The position numbers were made by a program, and so were the translations under genes. This document shows positions 25,337 through 33,192 of a stretch of 64,000 nucleotides of DNA, piece by piece; position 1 is the first letter of the stretch; each line of letters starts with the position of its first letter. The notes beneath the pieces are model-generated. The model searched no databases and had not been told where the DNA came from. It saw only the letters and a program-made list of their open reading frames with translations. The stretch lies in NCBI GenBank assembly GCA_019454205.1, contig CP075369.1, positions 992,001-1,056,000 of the forward strand, read 5' to 3'. This stretch comes from Xanthobacteraceae bacterium (GTDB lineage: Bacteria; Pseudomonadota; Alphaproteobacteria; Rhizobiales; Xanthobacteraceae).

Positions 25337-25741
25337 ATGAAAGACTTCCTGCTCGGCATCTTCACTTGGTGGAATTCGGCGACCTGGGGCACCCGGCTCT
25401 GGACGCTGCTCTATGGCAAGTATGTTGGCACCGACGAGCAGGGCAATCGCTACTACCGCTCCGGCAAAGTCGATCCCGGCTACCAGTTCGAGCGCCGCTG
25501 GGTGATCTACAACGGTCTCGCCGAGCCTTCGCGCATCGGACCGGACTGGCACGGCTGGCTGCATCACACCGTCGATACGCCGCCGACCGAGGAAAACTAC
25601 CAGCCGAAAAGCTGGCAGAAGCCGCATCGCCCGAATTACACCGGCACGCCGAGCGCGTGGCGGCCGCGCGGCTCCACGCTCGCGCAGGGCAAGCGGCCGA
25701 AAGCGACCGGCGACTACAAGGCTTGGTCGCCGAACGACTGA
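25337..25741 (+). CDS. NDUFA12-family complex I accessory subunit
   Basis: A 134-aa homologue of mitochondrial NDUFA12 (B17.2), a peripheral subunit of NADH:ubiquinone oxidoreductase found in alphaproteobacteria. Recognisable blocks are GTRLWTLLYGKYVGTDEQGN, RRWVIYNG (often W-V-x-Y), EPSRIGPDWHGWLHHT and GTPSAWRPRG. ATG 25337 follows CTAGGAGC. It is often found near the DUF2155/aat cluster in Hyphomicrobiales, which lies about 6 kb away here. Confidence 0.93.
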   Translation: MKDFLLGIFTWWNSATWGTRLWTLLYGKYVGTDEQGNRYYRSGKVDPGYQFERRWVIYNGLAEPSRIGPDWHGWLHHTVDTPPTEENYQPKSWQKPHRPNYTGTPSAWRPRGSTLAQGKRPKATGDYKAWSPND

Positions 25742-25767
25742 TGCCATTGCTGCGGGGCGCATGAGCC

Positions 25768-26238
25768 GTGGCTGACCACATCTATAAAACGACGCTGCAC
25801 TGGTCCGCCGAAGGCGGCGAGGGCACGAAAAGCTATCGTTCCTTTTCCCGCACGCACACGATCACCGCGAAGACGAAACAGGGCGAAGACAAGCCCGCGA
25901 TCGTCGCGACCTCGGCGTTTCATTCGCTCGACCATTACAATCCGGACGAACTGCTGATCGGCTCGCTCTCGTCGTGCCACATGCTTTGGTATCTGCATTT
26001 GTGCGCGGATGCCGGGGTCGTGGTGATGGAATATCGCGACGAAGCGGAATGCGTGTTGTCGCTGGATGAAAAAATGCAAGGCAAGGTTACGGGTGCCGTG
26101 CTGCGCCCACGCGTCACGATTGCGGCGGGAGATACCGAAGTCGCGCGCGCCTTGCATGAGGACGCGCATGCAAAGTGTTTCGTCGCGAACTCGGTGAATT
26201 TTCCGGTGCGCTGCGAGCCGGAGATCGTCGCGGGCTGA
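25768..26238 (+). CDS. OsmC-family peroxide reductase
   Basis: A 156-aa protein of the OsmC/Ohr superfamily, likely reducing organic or lipid hydroperoxides in the cytoplasm. It has a peroxidatic-type cysteine in LSSCHMLWYLHLC and the resolving cysteine in AKCFVANSVNFPV, the two-cysteine pattern of the family, plus NPDELLIGSLSSC. The start is GTG 25768, 26 bp after the NDUFA12 stop, so the two may share a transcript. Confidence 0.85.
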   Translation: MADHIYKTTLHWSAEGGEGTKSYRSFSRTHTITAKTKQGEDKPAIVATSAFHSLDHYNPDELLIGSLSSCHMLWYLHLCADAGVVVMEYRDEAECVLSLDEKMQGKVTGAVLRPRVTIAAGDTEVARALHEDAHAKCFVANSVNFPVRCEPEIVAG

Positions 26239-27126
26239 TTACAGCACCACGATCCCGGAGTGTTTCGCCTTGTCGTCCGGCTCGACGTGAATCGAAATCA
26301 GCGCGTCGTGCAATTCGGCCTTGATCGCGCGCTCCAGCCGGTCGCAGATGTCGTGTGCTTCGGTGACCGACATCGAGCCTTTTACCACCAGATGAAAATC
26401 GACGAAGGTCATCGGCCCGGCCTGCCGCGTGCGCAGATCGTGCGCCTCGATGGCGCCGTCCGCATTTTTAGCGATTGCTGCACGGATGCGCGCAAGCGTT
26501 TCCTCCGGTAGCGCCTCGTCGAGCAGGCCGCCCGCGGACTCGCGCATCAGTTTCCAGCCCGACCAGAGAATGTTGAGCGCGACCAGCGCCGCGAGCAGGG
26601 GGTCGAGCACTGCGATGCCGGTATAGACGGCGAGGATCAGGCCAGCGAGCACGCCGAGCGAGGACACCACGTCGGTCAGAAGATGGTAGCCGTCGGCCGT
26701 GAGCGCGGGCGAACGATGCTTGCGGCCCTGACCGATCAGCGCCGCGCACCACACCGCGTTCAGCAGCGTCGCCGCGCCGTTCACCGCGAGGCCGGGCCAG
26801 GGGGCTTCGATCATGCGCGGCATCTGATACGCACCCCATGCCGCGCGCAGGATCGCGATTGCCGCGATCACGATCAGCACGCCCTCGATGACGGCGGAAA
26901 CATATTCCGCCTTGTGATGACCGTAGGGATGATCCTTGTCGGCGGGCTGTGCCGCGAAGCGGATAGCAATGAGCGCAGCGATCGCGGTCAGCACGTTGAC
27001 GATGCTCTCAATCGCGTCCGAGAGCAGCGCGACGCTGCCGGTCAGATGATAGGCGAGATACTTCAACGCGAGGACGGCGACGCCGACCGCGATGCTCACG
27101 GCTGCGAAGATTTCGACGCGCTTCAT
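26239..27126 (-). CDS. Cation diffusion facilitator metal exporter
   Basis: A 295-aa CDF antiporter with about six helices and a C-terminal cytoplasmic dimerisation domain. It exports Zn2+, Fe2+ or Mn2+ in exchange for protons. Motifs are TGSVALLSDAIES in helix 2, HPYGHHKAEY in the following loop, and ADGYHLLTDVVSS in helix 5 (H-x3-D). The C-terminal domain has FVDFHLVVKG and AHDICDRLE. ATG 27126 was chosen as the family start (MKRVEIFAA). It diverges from the Zur-box gene pair at 27299, suggesting a metal-homeostasis locus. Confidence 0.9.
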   Translation of the reverse strand: MKRVEIFAAVSIAVGVAVLALKYLAYHLTGSVALLSDAIESIVNVLTAIAALIAIRFAAQPADKDHPYGHHKAEYVSAVIEGVLIVIAAIAILRAAWGAYQMPRMIEAPWPGLAVNGAATLLNAVWCAALIGQGRKHRSPALTADGYHLLTDVVSSLGVLAGLILAVYTGIAVLDPLLAALVALNILWSGWKLMRESAGGLLDEALPEETLARIRAAIAKNADGAIEAHDLRTRQAGPMTFVDFHLVVKGSMSVTEAHDICDRLERAIKAELHDALISIHVEPDDKAKHSGIVVL

Positions 27127-27250
27127 GGAAAGGGCCGTCCGCGAAAACAGGGCCGGTCTAGGCGCTCGTCCCGGTCTTCGCAAGCCGCTGGAATTCAAAT
27201 GCAAATCGTTTGCATGTGCGCGCCATGCGGAACGCGCTTGACCTAGGAAT

Positions 27251-27282
27251 GATATATTGTATCAATGTCGATACATTGTATC
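27251..27282 (+). promoter_or_regulatory. Two Zur-like operator palindromes
   Basis: GATATATTGTATC (27251-27263) and GATACATTGTATC (27270-27282) are two copies of one 13-bp palindrome 19 bp apart, so they lie on nearly the same helix face. The second is a perfect palindrome. AT-rich palindromes of this form are Fur-family (Zur/Mur) sites in alphaproteobacteria. They lie directly before a His-rich protein and a ZnuA-like gene. Confidence 0.6.
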
Positions 27283-27298
27283 GTTGATGGGGGCTGAA

Positions 27299-28360
27299 AT
27301 GGCGTTGCGTGGAGGAATCGCGGCAGGTGTGCTGGCGGCGGCAATGGCCGTGTGCGTGCCGGGTGCGCAGGCGCGCACCGAGCCGTTCGGACAGGAGACG
27401 GTCGATCTTCGCACGCCGCGATTTCAGAAACGTCCGCCGCAACATCGGCATTCGCACCGCCACGATCATAACCACAACCACGGCAACGGCTTGCACAATC
27501 ATAACGATGGCCATGTTCACGATCGTCACAGCCGTCATCCGAACGATCCGCATTTCGGTCATAACCACGGTGTCGAGACCGAGCATTTGTTCGGTTTCAT
27601 CTCCGGTTCCGACGTGCATCATCGCGGCGCGGTGATCCTGATGACAGAGGCGGTTCTGCGCACGAACAAGCGCGACGGCAAGTATCAGGCCTTCGGTCAG
27701 AAGTTCGAACTGGCCTACGGTGTGACCGACAGCTTCAACGCCGCGCTGAGCCTTTCCGCCGCGCGGCACAACATTGTCGGCGTCACCGGCTTCGACGACG
27801 CCGGCAGCGGTTACGTATTCAACGGTTTCGGCGGCGAATTGCGCTGGAATCTTCTGAAGCGCGGCATCTCGCCGGTGGGCGTGACGCTGCACCTCGAGCC
27901 GGTCGTGCAGCGCTACGACGAACTCACCGGCATCCGCGCCAGGAAATACGGCTCCGAGAACAAGCTGATCTTCGACACCGAACTGGTGAAGGATCGCCTG
28001 TTCGCAGGCTTCAATGTGCTGCATGAAGTGGAGCGCGTGCTGGAGCAGGGCGAAACCGAATGGGAGCGCGGCTCGAAGATCGGATTTGGTTTTGCGTTGA
28101 CCGGTCTTGTCGCCGACCGCCTCTATCTCGGCACCAACGTGCAGTATCTTCGTTCCTATGAGGGGCTAACGTTCCGCGCCTTCACAGGTGAAGCGTTCTA
28201 TATCGGCCCGACACTGTTCGCGCAGATCGGGGAACGCGGCTTCCTCTCGGTGGCATGGAACCGGCAGGTCTGGGGACAGGAGGCGGGAAGCGATCTCCGT
28301 CTCGATCTTGCCAACTTCGAGCGCGACCTGTTTCGCGTAAGAGCCGGCATTCATTTCTAG
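27299..28360 (+). CDS. His-rich outer-membrane beta-barrel protein, DUF6662-like
   Basis: A 353-aa protein with a signal peptide (ends AQA, about residue 26). A strongly histidine-rich segment at about residues 45-90 (HRHDHNHNHGNG and related) probably binds zinc. A beta-barrel-like remainder begins TEHLFGFISGSDVHHRG and ends in GIHF, a terminal phenylalanine typical of outer-membrane proteins. The start of the barrel part recalls DUF6662 (from memory). It sits behind two Zur-like boxes and 9 bp before the ZnuA-like gene, so it is likely a zinc-starvation outer-membrane component. ATG 27299 follows GGGGGCTGAA. Confidence 0.65.
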   Translation: MALRGGIAAGVLAAAMAVCVPGAQARTEPFGQETVDLRTPRFQKRPPQHRHSHRHDHNHNHGNGLHNHNDGHVHDRHSRHPNDPHFGHNHGVETEHLFGFISGSDVHHRGAVILMTEAVLRTNKRDGKYQAFGQKFELAYGVTDSFNAALSLSAARHNIVGVTGFDDAGSGYVFNGFGGELRWNLLKRGISPVGVTLHLEPVVQRYDELTGIRARKYGSENKLIFDTELVKDRLFAGFNVLHEVERVLEQGETEWERGSKIGFGFALTGLVADRLYLGTNVQYLRSYEGLTFRAFTGEAFYIGPTLFAQIGERGFLSVAWNRQVWGQEAGSDLRLDLANFERDLFRVRAGIHF

Positions 28361-28369
28361 GAGAAGACG

Positions 28370-29281
28370 ATGCGCAAAATTCTGTTTCTTGCTGCCGCCA
28401 TCCTTGCGCTCGTTCTGCCGCACGCGGCGGGCGCGCAGGAGAGGCCCAAAGTAGTTACCAGCTTCTCCATTCTTGCCGACCTCGTGAAGCAGGTCGGCGG
28501 CAGCCGCGTCGAGGTGACGTCGTTGGTCGGCGCGAATGCGGACGCTCATGCATTCGAACCGACCCCGGTTCATGCGAAGCAGATCGCGGGCGCGCAGCTT
28601 GTCGTCATCAACGGCCTCGGCTTCGAAGGCTGGGCCGACCGCCTTGTCAAAAGCGTGGGCTACAAGGGCGCGCGGCTGGTCGCGTCGCGAGGCGTGAAGG
28701 CACTTTCCGCAGAGACCGACGGTCACGGTCATAATCACAAGCACAAGCATAGCGAGCGCTACGATCCCCACGCATGGCAGGAAGTGGCGAACGTGAAGAT
28801 CTATGTTGCGAATATCCGTGACGCGCTGACCGGCATCGACCCGGCAGGCAAGGACGAATACGCGAAGAATGCCGCCGATTATCTGAAACAGCTCGACGCG
28901 CTCGAATCGGAGATCAAACAATTGTTCTCAGGTTTTTCGCAGAAGGAACGCCGGGTCATCACCTCGCACGACGCCTTCCATTATTTCGGCGACGCCTATG
29001 CGGTGGAATTCCTTGCGGTGCAGGGTGCGGGCGGTGAAACGCAGGCGAGTGCAGCGCAAGTCGCGCGCCTCATCCGTCAGATCAAGAAGGAAGGCGTGCG
29101 CGCGGTCTTTGTCGAAAACATTTCAGATCCGCGCCTGATCCAGCAGATCGCAAAAGAGACCGGCGCGAAGCTCGGCGGCACGCTCTATTCGGATGCGCTT
29201 TCTGATGCCAGCGGTCCGGCCGCGACCTATATCGAGATGATGCGCCACAACGCGCGCACCATCGCCGCGGCGTTACGCTGA
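28370..29281 (+). CDS. znuA: ZnuA-like zinc/manganese-binding ABC transporter protein
   Basis: A 303-aa periplasmic binding protein with a signal peptide (cut near AGAQ, residue 23). Metal ligands appear to be His60 (DAHAFEP), His134 (DPHAWQ), His200 (TSHDAFHYFG) and Asp275 (YSDALSD). A mobile His-rich loop (residues 118-128) before His134 is typical of ZnuA zinc binders rather than manganese ones. No permease or ATPase gene is next to it; the following gene is convergent. It probably works with a ZnuBC encoded elsewhere, together with the outer-membrane protein before it. Confidence 0.87.
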   Translation: MRKILFLAAAILALVLPHAAGAQERPKVVTSFSILADLVKQVGGSRVEVTSLVGANADAHAFEPTPVHAKQIAGAQLVVINGLGFEGWADRLVKSVGYKGARLVASRGVKALSAETDGHGHNHKHKHSERYDPHAWQEVANVKIYVANIRDALTGIDPAGKDEYAKNAADYLKQLDALESEIKQLFSGFSQKERRVITSHDAFHYFGDAYAVEFLAVQGAGGETQASAAQVARLIRQIKKEGVRAVFVENISDPRLIQQIAKETGAKLGGTLYSDALSDASGPAATYIEMMRHNARTIAAALR

Positions 29282-29773
29282 TGCGTTGCGCTTCGCGGCG
29301 AGGGTGACTACCGCGCGCGAGAGAAACATCCCGCTGCAAAAGCCTAGGATCGCGCTAAGACCGGCCGCGAACACCGTGCTCGCAGCAAAAGCGGGCTGCA
29401 CCGCGCGCAGCACACCGTTCACGAAGCGCGCGGCGAAAATAACCATCATCAACAGCAGCGGCAGCCAGCTTCCCGGCACTGAGAATTTCTGCTCGCCCGC
29501 GAGATAGCGTACTCCGCGCGGCGTGCGTAGCACCGTGCGATTGAACACGACAGCGGCGACATGGCCCGCCAACCACGCCACCAGCGCGACCGTGCTCGCG
29601 CCGAACGACAACACGATCGCCAGCAGCGATAGCGGAATCATGATTGCGGGCAAAACCGCGACTTGCGCCGCAGCCATCGTGCGGTCGCGCGATTGCAGGA
29701 AACCGAAGACAAGCAGGACAACGAGAACCGCCCACACCCAGTACGGTGTGTTCTGCAGGATACCAGCCACCAT
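29273..29773 (-). CDS. Four-helix membrane protein, DUF6622-like
   Basis: A 166-aa integral membrane protein with hydrophobic helices at about residues 10-27, 38-70, 98-120 and 128-155. The start ILQNTPYWVWAVLVVLLVFG resembles DUF6622 proteins (an L-xx-TPxWVW start; name from memory). Its last codons overlap the ZnuA-like gene by 9 bp tail to tail. Function unknown. Confidence 0.6.
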   Translation of the reverse strand: MVAGILQNTPYWVWAVLVVLLVFGFLQSRDRTMAAAQVAVLPAIMIPLSLLAIVLSFGASTVALVAWLAGHVAAVVFNRTVLRTPRGVRYLAGEQKFSVPGSWLPLLLMMVIFAARFVNGVLRAVQPAFAASTVFAAGLSAILGFCSGMFLSRAVVTLAAKRNASA

Positions 29774-29818
29774 GATTGCGCCCTCCGTGCGTCCGCAAAC
29801 AAGCGGACAGCACGAGAC

Positions 29819-30709
29819 TTATATCACGACGACGCGCGTTCCGACCGGTGTGCGGAGATAAAGGTCCGCGATCTCTTCGTTAAGGAGCCGGATACAGCCG
29901 GAGGAGACGTTGGTGCCGATGGTCCAAGGCTCCGCGGTGCCGTGGATGCGGTACAGCGTGTCCTTGTTGCCTTCGTAGAGATAGAGCGCGCGTGCGCCGA
30001 GCGGGTTTTCCGGTCCGCCGGCCATACGCTCCGGCAATTCCGGCTGGCGCAGCCGCATTTCCTTGGGCGGTACCCAGTCCGGCCATTCCGCGACGCGGCC
30101 AATATATGCCCGTCCCGACCAGCCGAAACCTTCGCGGCCGACACCAACGCCGTAGCGGATGGCGTTGCCGCCTTCGCGCAGCGAATAGAGGAAATGGTTC
30201 TTGGCGTCGACGACGAGCGTGCCCGGCTGCTCGTCATGACGATAGGCGATGAGCTGACGGCGGAATTCCGGGTTGAGCAGTTCCTGATTGACCTTGCGGA
30301 TCGGGAAGCGCTGATCGGGGATCGACTCGCGCGTGTACCATTGCTCGCGCGCGGCGAGGTCGTTCGGATTCTGCGGGACCTGCGGCTGCTGGCCCTGTTG
30401 CGGTTGCTGGCCGGGACCCTGTTGCTGCTGCTGATAACGGGGATCGGAATAGCGCGGGTCGTTACGTGGATCGTAACGAGGGTCGTATTGCGGGTTGTTG
30501 CGCGGATCGTAACGGGGATCATAGCGCGGATCGCGCGGGTCAACGTTCGCAGGCGGACGCGGTCCCGGTCCCTGTCCCGGATATTGCGGGAAAGGGTCCT
30601 GCGCGGGTGGCAGGGGAGGCGGATTGAACTGGGCAAGCGCGGGGACCGTACCCGCAGCAAAGGCTGCGGCGGTTGAGAGAAAACGCCTGCGCGAAAACGG
30701 TTCGGACAT
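29819..30709 (-). CDS. L,D-transpeptidase (YkuD domain) with Tat signal
   Basis: A 296-aa periplasmic enzyme forming 3-3 peptidoglycan crosslinks or attaching proteins to peptidoglycan. A twin-arginine start (SRRRFLSTAAAF) suggests Tat export. Next comes a low-complexity linker of DPRYDPRN repeats and a Gln-rich stretch (about residues 50-110). The YkuD domain follows, with LYRIHGTAEPWTIG and the catalytic cysteine in NVSSGCIRLLN. ATG 30709 is preferred because the Tat motif starts right there. Confidence 0.9.
   Translation of the reverse strand: MSEPFSRRRFLSTAAAFAAGTVPALAQFNPPPLPPAQDPFPQYPGQGPGPRPPANVDPRDPRYDPRYDPRNNPQYDPRYDPRNDPRYSDPRYQQQQQGPGQQPQQGQQPQVPQNPNDLAAREQWYTRESIPDQRFPIRKVNQELLNPEFRRQLIAYRHDEQPGTLVVDAKNHFLYSLREGGNAIRYGVGVGREGFGWSGRAYIGRVAEWPDWVPPKEMRLRQPELPERMAGGPENPLGARALYLYEGNKDTLYRIHGTAEPWTIGTNVSSGCIRLLNEEIADLYLRTPVGTRVVVI
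30432..30543 (-). repeat. Degenerate DPRY/DPRN codon repeats in the L,D-transpeptidase linker
   Basis: About nine copies of a 12- to 15-bp unit (GATCCnCGTTAy and variants) encode a DPRYDPRN-type linker. Such repeats can expand or shrink between strains. Confidence 0.75.
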
Positions 30710-31153
30710 GTTTCTTGGGTCTCGGCTCGCCTCTTGAGGGAACTCCGCGGGCCGCGGCAATTCCGTTACGCCCTCTTTGCGGTATCTGGGGGCTTTTTTC
30801 CAGTTCTACAGCCCCGCGCGGCGAGAAAATGGCGGTGCGATAGAACCAGTCGCCCGTTTCCGGGCACGATCACGAAAATGTCAGCCAGCCAGAAGGCCGT
30901 TTCGCCACGGCAGGCCGGTGTCGCGCAGAAGGACGACAGGAAGCTCTGTCGCCCATCGGACGTGGGTATCGCGGTCACGAACCGGATAGCCCGGCATTTT
31001 CCGGGAAGGCTGTCTCGAGCAAATAGCCAGCGAACCGGCGCAAGCAACGCATCGAAAAAATCGAATCGCTGCTTGCGTCGGCATTGCCACCGCGATGGCA
31101 ACCGGCCCGCGGATTACGTTCGTTTGCGCAAGAAAGCGAAGAGAGGCTGAGGT
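30710..31153. other. 444-bp intergenic stretch
   Basis: No convincing gene. Both strands have open frames of about 110-138 codons but lack ribosome sites and family-like features. An inverted repeat CGCAAGCA (31039-31046) / TGCTTGCG (31070-31077) could form a stem in a transcript. Confidence 0.4.
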
Positions 31154-31354
31154 TCAGCCTTTCCCTTTATTTGCAACGCAGGCTTTGATGCGGGCCGCAG
31201 CGGCTTCGCGCTGCTGCTGGGAATAGTTGCCCGGAGGCGCATGCCTCGCCTTGCACTTCTCGTAAACCGATTGGGCTTGGGCGGATTGGGGGACGGCCAC
31301 GGCCGACAGCCCAAGAGCCACTACGAACGCCGCGAAAGCCAGAACGAATTTCAT
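31154..31354 (-). CDS. Small exported protein
   Basis: A 66-aa protein with a signal peptide of about 27 residues (ends AQA) and a short mature part with two cysteines, KCKARHAPPGN and ARIKACVANKGKG. The ribosome site AGGAA precedes ATG 31354. The two cysteines probably form a disulphide. Short exported proteins of this shape are common in the group; function unknown. Confidence 0.65.
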   Translation of the reverse strand: MKFVLAFAAFVVALGLSAVAVPQSAQAQSVYEKCKARHAPPGNYSQQQREAAAARIKACVANKGKG

Positions 31355-31507
31355 TGTTTCCTGCCCTTTATGTCTGGAGCGATTGACGAATTGCCAGCGC
31401 GCCTATTCTGCACGGCCCTTTTACTGGCTCAATCTCCATGTTAACCCGGCAGCCGGATTGGTCGCGGCGAGGGTTCCTCGCCGCAAGCGGCGGCGGCACT
31501 ACCCAGA

Positions 31508-32179
31508 ATGGTTCGAATTTCTTCCCGGTTGATCGCAGCGGCGACGCTGACCGTGGCGCTCGCCGGTGGTTCCGCGCTCGGCCAGTTTACCCCGCCGCGC
31601 CCGCCGGGCGACTTGCAGCAGGCGCCACTTCCGCCGCCTTCGCAGCAGCCGCTTCCGCCGCCCGCGCAGCCGGATATCATCGCGCCGGAAAAGAAGACCA
31701 CGAAGAAAAGGCAGCAACAGCCCGACGATCCGGCGCAGCCGGGCGAGAAGAAGAAATCCACGAAGACAAAAACGAAGGGCAAGGAGCTTCCGCCGCCCGC
31801 GACGACGCCTGAGACGATCAACCAGACGCCGGAAGGCGAGCGCATTGCCAATCCGACTGCCGTGTTCTCCGGCCTCGACAAGATTTCGGGGCGCATCATC
31901 ACGTTCGACGTGGCGCTGAATGAGACGGTGCAGTTCGGTGCGCTGCAGGTGACGCCGCGCGCCTGCTACACGCGGCCCGCGACCGAAACGCAGAACACCA
32001 CGGCTTTCGTGGAAGTAGAAGAGATCACGCTGAAAGCTGAAATCCGCCGCATCTTCACCGGCTGGATGTTCGCGTCGTCACCGGGCCTGAACGCGGTCGA
32101 GCACCCGATCTATGACGTCTGGCTGATCGACTGCAAGATGACGCCGCCGTCGATAATGCCGTCGGAAGGCCAGCAGTAG
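31508..32179 (+). CDS. DUF2155-domain exported protein
   Basis: A 223-aa protein with a signal peptide (cut near ALG, residue 25), then a Pro/Lys-rich linker (residues 28-105). The C-terminal DUF2155 domain has SGRIITFDVALNETVQFGAL, TPRACYTRP and FTGWMFASSPGLNAVEHPIYDVWLIDC, with two conserved cysteines. DUF2155 genes lie next to aat and the accBC cluster throughout Hyphomicrobiales; the function is unknown. The last 70 bp overlap the end of aat on the opposite strand. Confidence 0.85.
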   Translation: MVRISSRLIAAATLTVALAGGSALGQFTPPRPPGDLQQAPLPPPSQQPLPPPAQPDIIAPEKKTTKKRQQQPDDPAQPGEKKKSTKTKTKGKELPPPATTPETINQTPEGERIANPTAVFSGLDKISGRIITFDVALNETVQFGALQVTPRACYTRPATETQNTTAFVEVEEITLKAEIRRIFTGWMFASSPGLNAVEHPIYDVWLIDCKMTPPSIMPSEGQQ

Positions 32180-32787
32180 AACTGCGCCGGCTTCGCAATC
32201 GCGTCGCTTAGCGCCTTTTGATACTCCGCGCGCGGCATCTCGAACGCGCCGAAGCTCTCCAGATGATCGGTGACGAACTGCGCGTCGAGCAGCCGGAAGC
32301 CGCCTTTCCTGAGCCGCGCCACGAGATGCACGAGCGCGACCTTCGAGGCGTCGCGTTCGAAGTGGAACATGCTTTCGCCGAAAAACGCGGCGCCGATGCG
32401 CACGCCGTACAGCCCGCCGACCAGCTTTCCGTCGCGCCACGCCTCGACCGTGTGGCATTTCCCGCGGTCGAACAGCGCGCGATAAAGTTTGCGGATGCGT
32501 GCGTTGATCCAGGTTGAATTGCGCCCCGCAGCCGGCGCGGCGCAGGCGTCGATCACCGCGTCGAAGTCGCGGTCGACATGCACCTCAAAACGGTTGGAGC
32601 GCACCGTGCGCGCGAGGCGGCGCGAAACATGGAAGCCCTCAAGCGGAATGATGCCGCGCATTTCCGGCTCGACCCAGAACAGGGAAGGGTCGTCGGCGCT
32701 TTCGGCCATCGGGAAGATGCCGCAGGAATACGCCTTCAGCAGCACTTCCGGCGTGATCTCGACGCGCGACTCGTCATGGCGGCTCAT
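32110..32787 (-). CDS. aat: Leucyl/phenylalanyl-tRNA-protein transferase
   Basis: A 225-aa enzyme that adds Leu or Phe from aminoacyl-tRNA to proteins with N-terminal Arg or Lys, marking them for ClpS/ClpAP (N-degron pathway). Family blocks present: AYSCGIFPMAE, PSLFWVEPEMRGIIPLEGFH, RNSTWINARIRKLY, FGESMFH (catalytic region) and RLLDAQFVTDHLESFGA. ATG 32787 (MSRHDESRVEITPE) gives the normal length. Its 3' end overlaps the DUF2155 gene tail to tail by 70 bp, so the last 22 codons are antisense to that gene. Confidence 0.95.
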   Translation of the reverse strand: MSRHDESRVEITPEVLLKAYSCGIFPMAESADDPSLFWVEPEMRGIIPLEGFHVSRRLARTVRSNRFEVHVDRDFDAVIDACAAPAAGRNSTWINARIRKLYRALFDRGKCHTVEAWRDGKLVGGLYGVRIGAAFFGESMFHFERDASKVALVHLVARLRKGGFRLLDAQFVTDHLESFGAFEMPRAEYQKALSDAIAKPAQFYCWPSDGIIDGGVILQSISQTS

Positions 32788-32832
32788 GACCGGTAGTTTA
32801 GCGCTCCGGTTTCCAGCGTCGTGTAAAATCTT

Positions 32833-33192
32833 ATGTCGGATATGGTTGTAAGGCTCGGCAGCGTTGCAAGCGTGTTGGCGCTGCTGATCGGCTTGGTCTG
32901 GTTCGGCTGGCATCGCCGCCAATGGATGCCGGTAGCTGGCATTAACGCGGCTGTCGCACTCGGTGCGGTGCTATTGATGGCGCGGCATCTGCACGCCGCA
33001 TTCACATATCGCGAAACGTCAACGCTGGTGCCGTTCGCCTTCGAGGTAAGCGTGCTCGTGGCGGCCGCGCTTGCGGTGTTCGGCCTGCGCGTGCCGGGCT
33101 GGCTGATAGCAACGCAGGCGGCCGTCAATTTCCTTCTGGCGCTTGCGCTTGCCGTGTTTCTTTACGCGTTCAAGCTGAACCGGCTGTTCTAG
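32833..33192 (+). CDS. Small membrane protein between aat and accC
   Basis: A 119-aa protein with about four hydrophobic helices (about residues 8-25, 33-50, 64-85, 90-113). It diverges from aat and overlaps the end of accC by 4 bp. No motif or family recognised, but the long uninterrupted hydrophobic segments and normal codon bias support a real gene. Confidence 0.6.
   Translation: MSDMVVRLGSVASVLALLIGLVWFGWHRRQWMPVAGINAAVALGAVLLMARHLHAAFTYRETSTLVPFAFEVSVLVAAALAVFGLRVPGWLIATQAAVNFLLALALAVFLYAFKLNRLF

Noticed and set aside
30766..31101. 111-codon leftward frame in the intergenic stretch
   Set aside because: No ribosome site, no signal peptide or motif; cannot be told from random open sequence.
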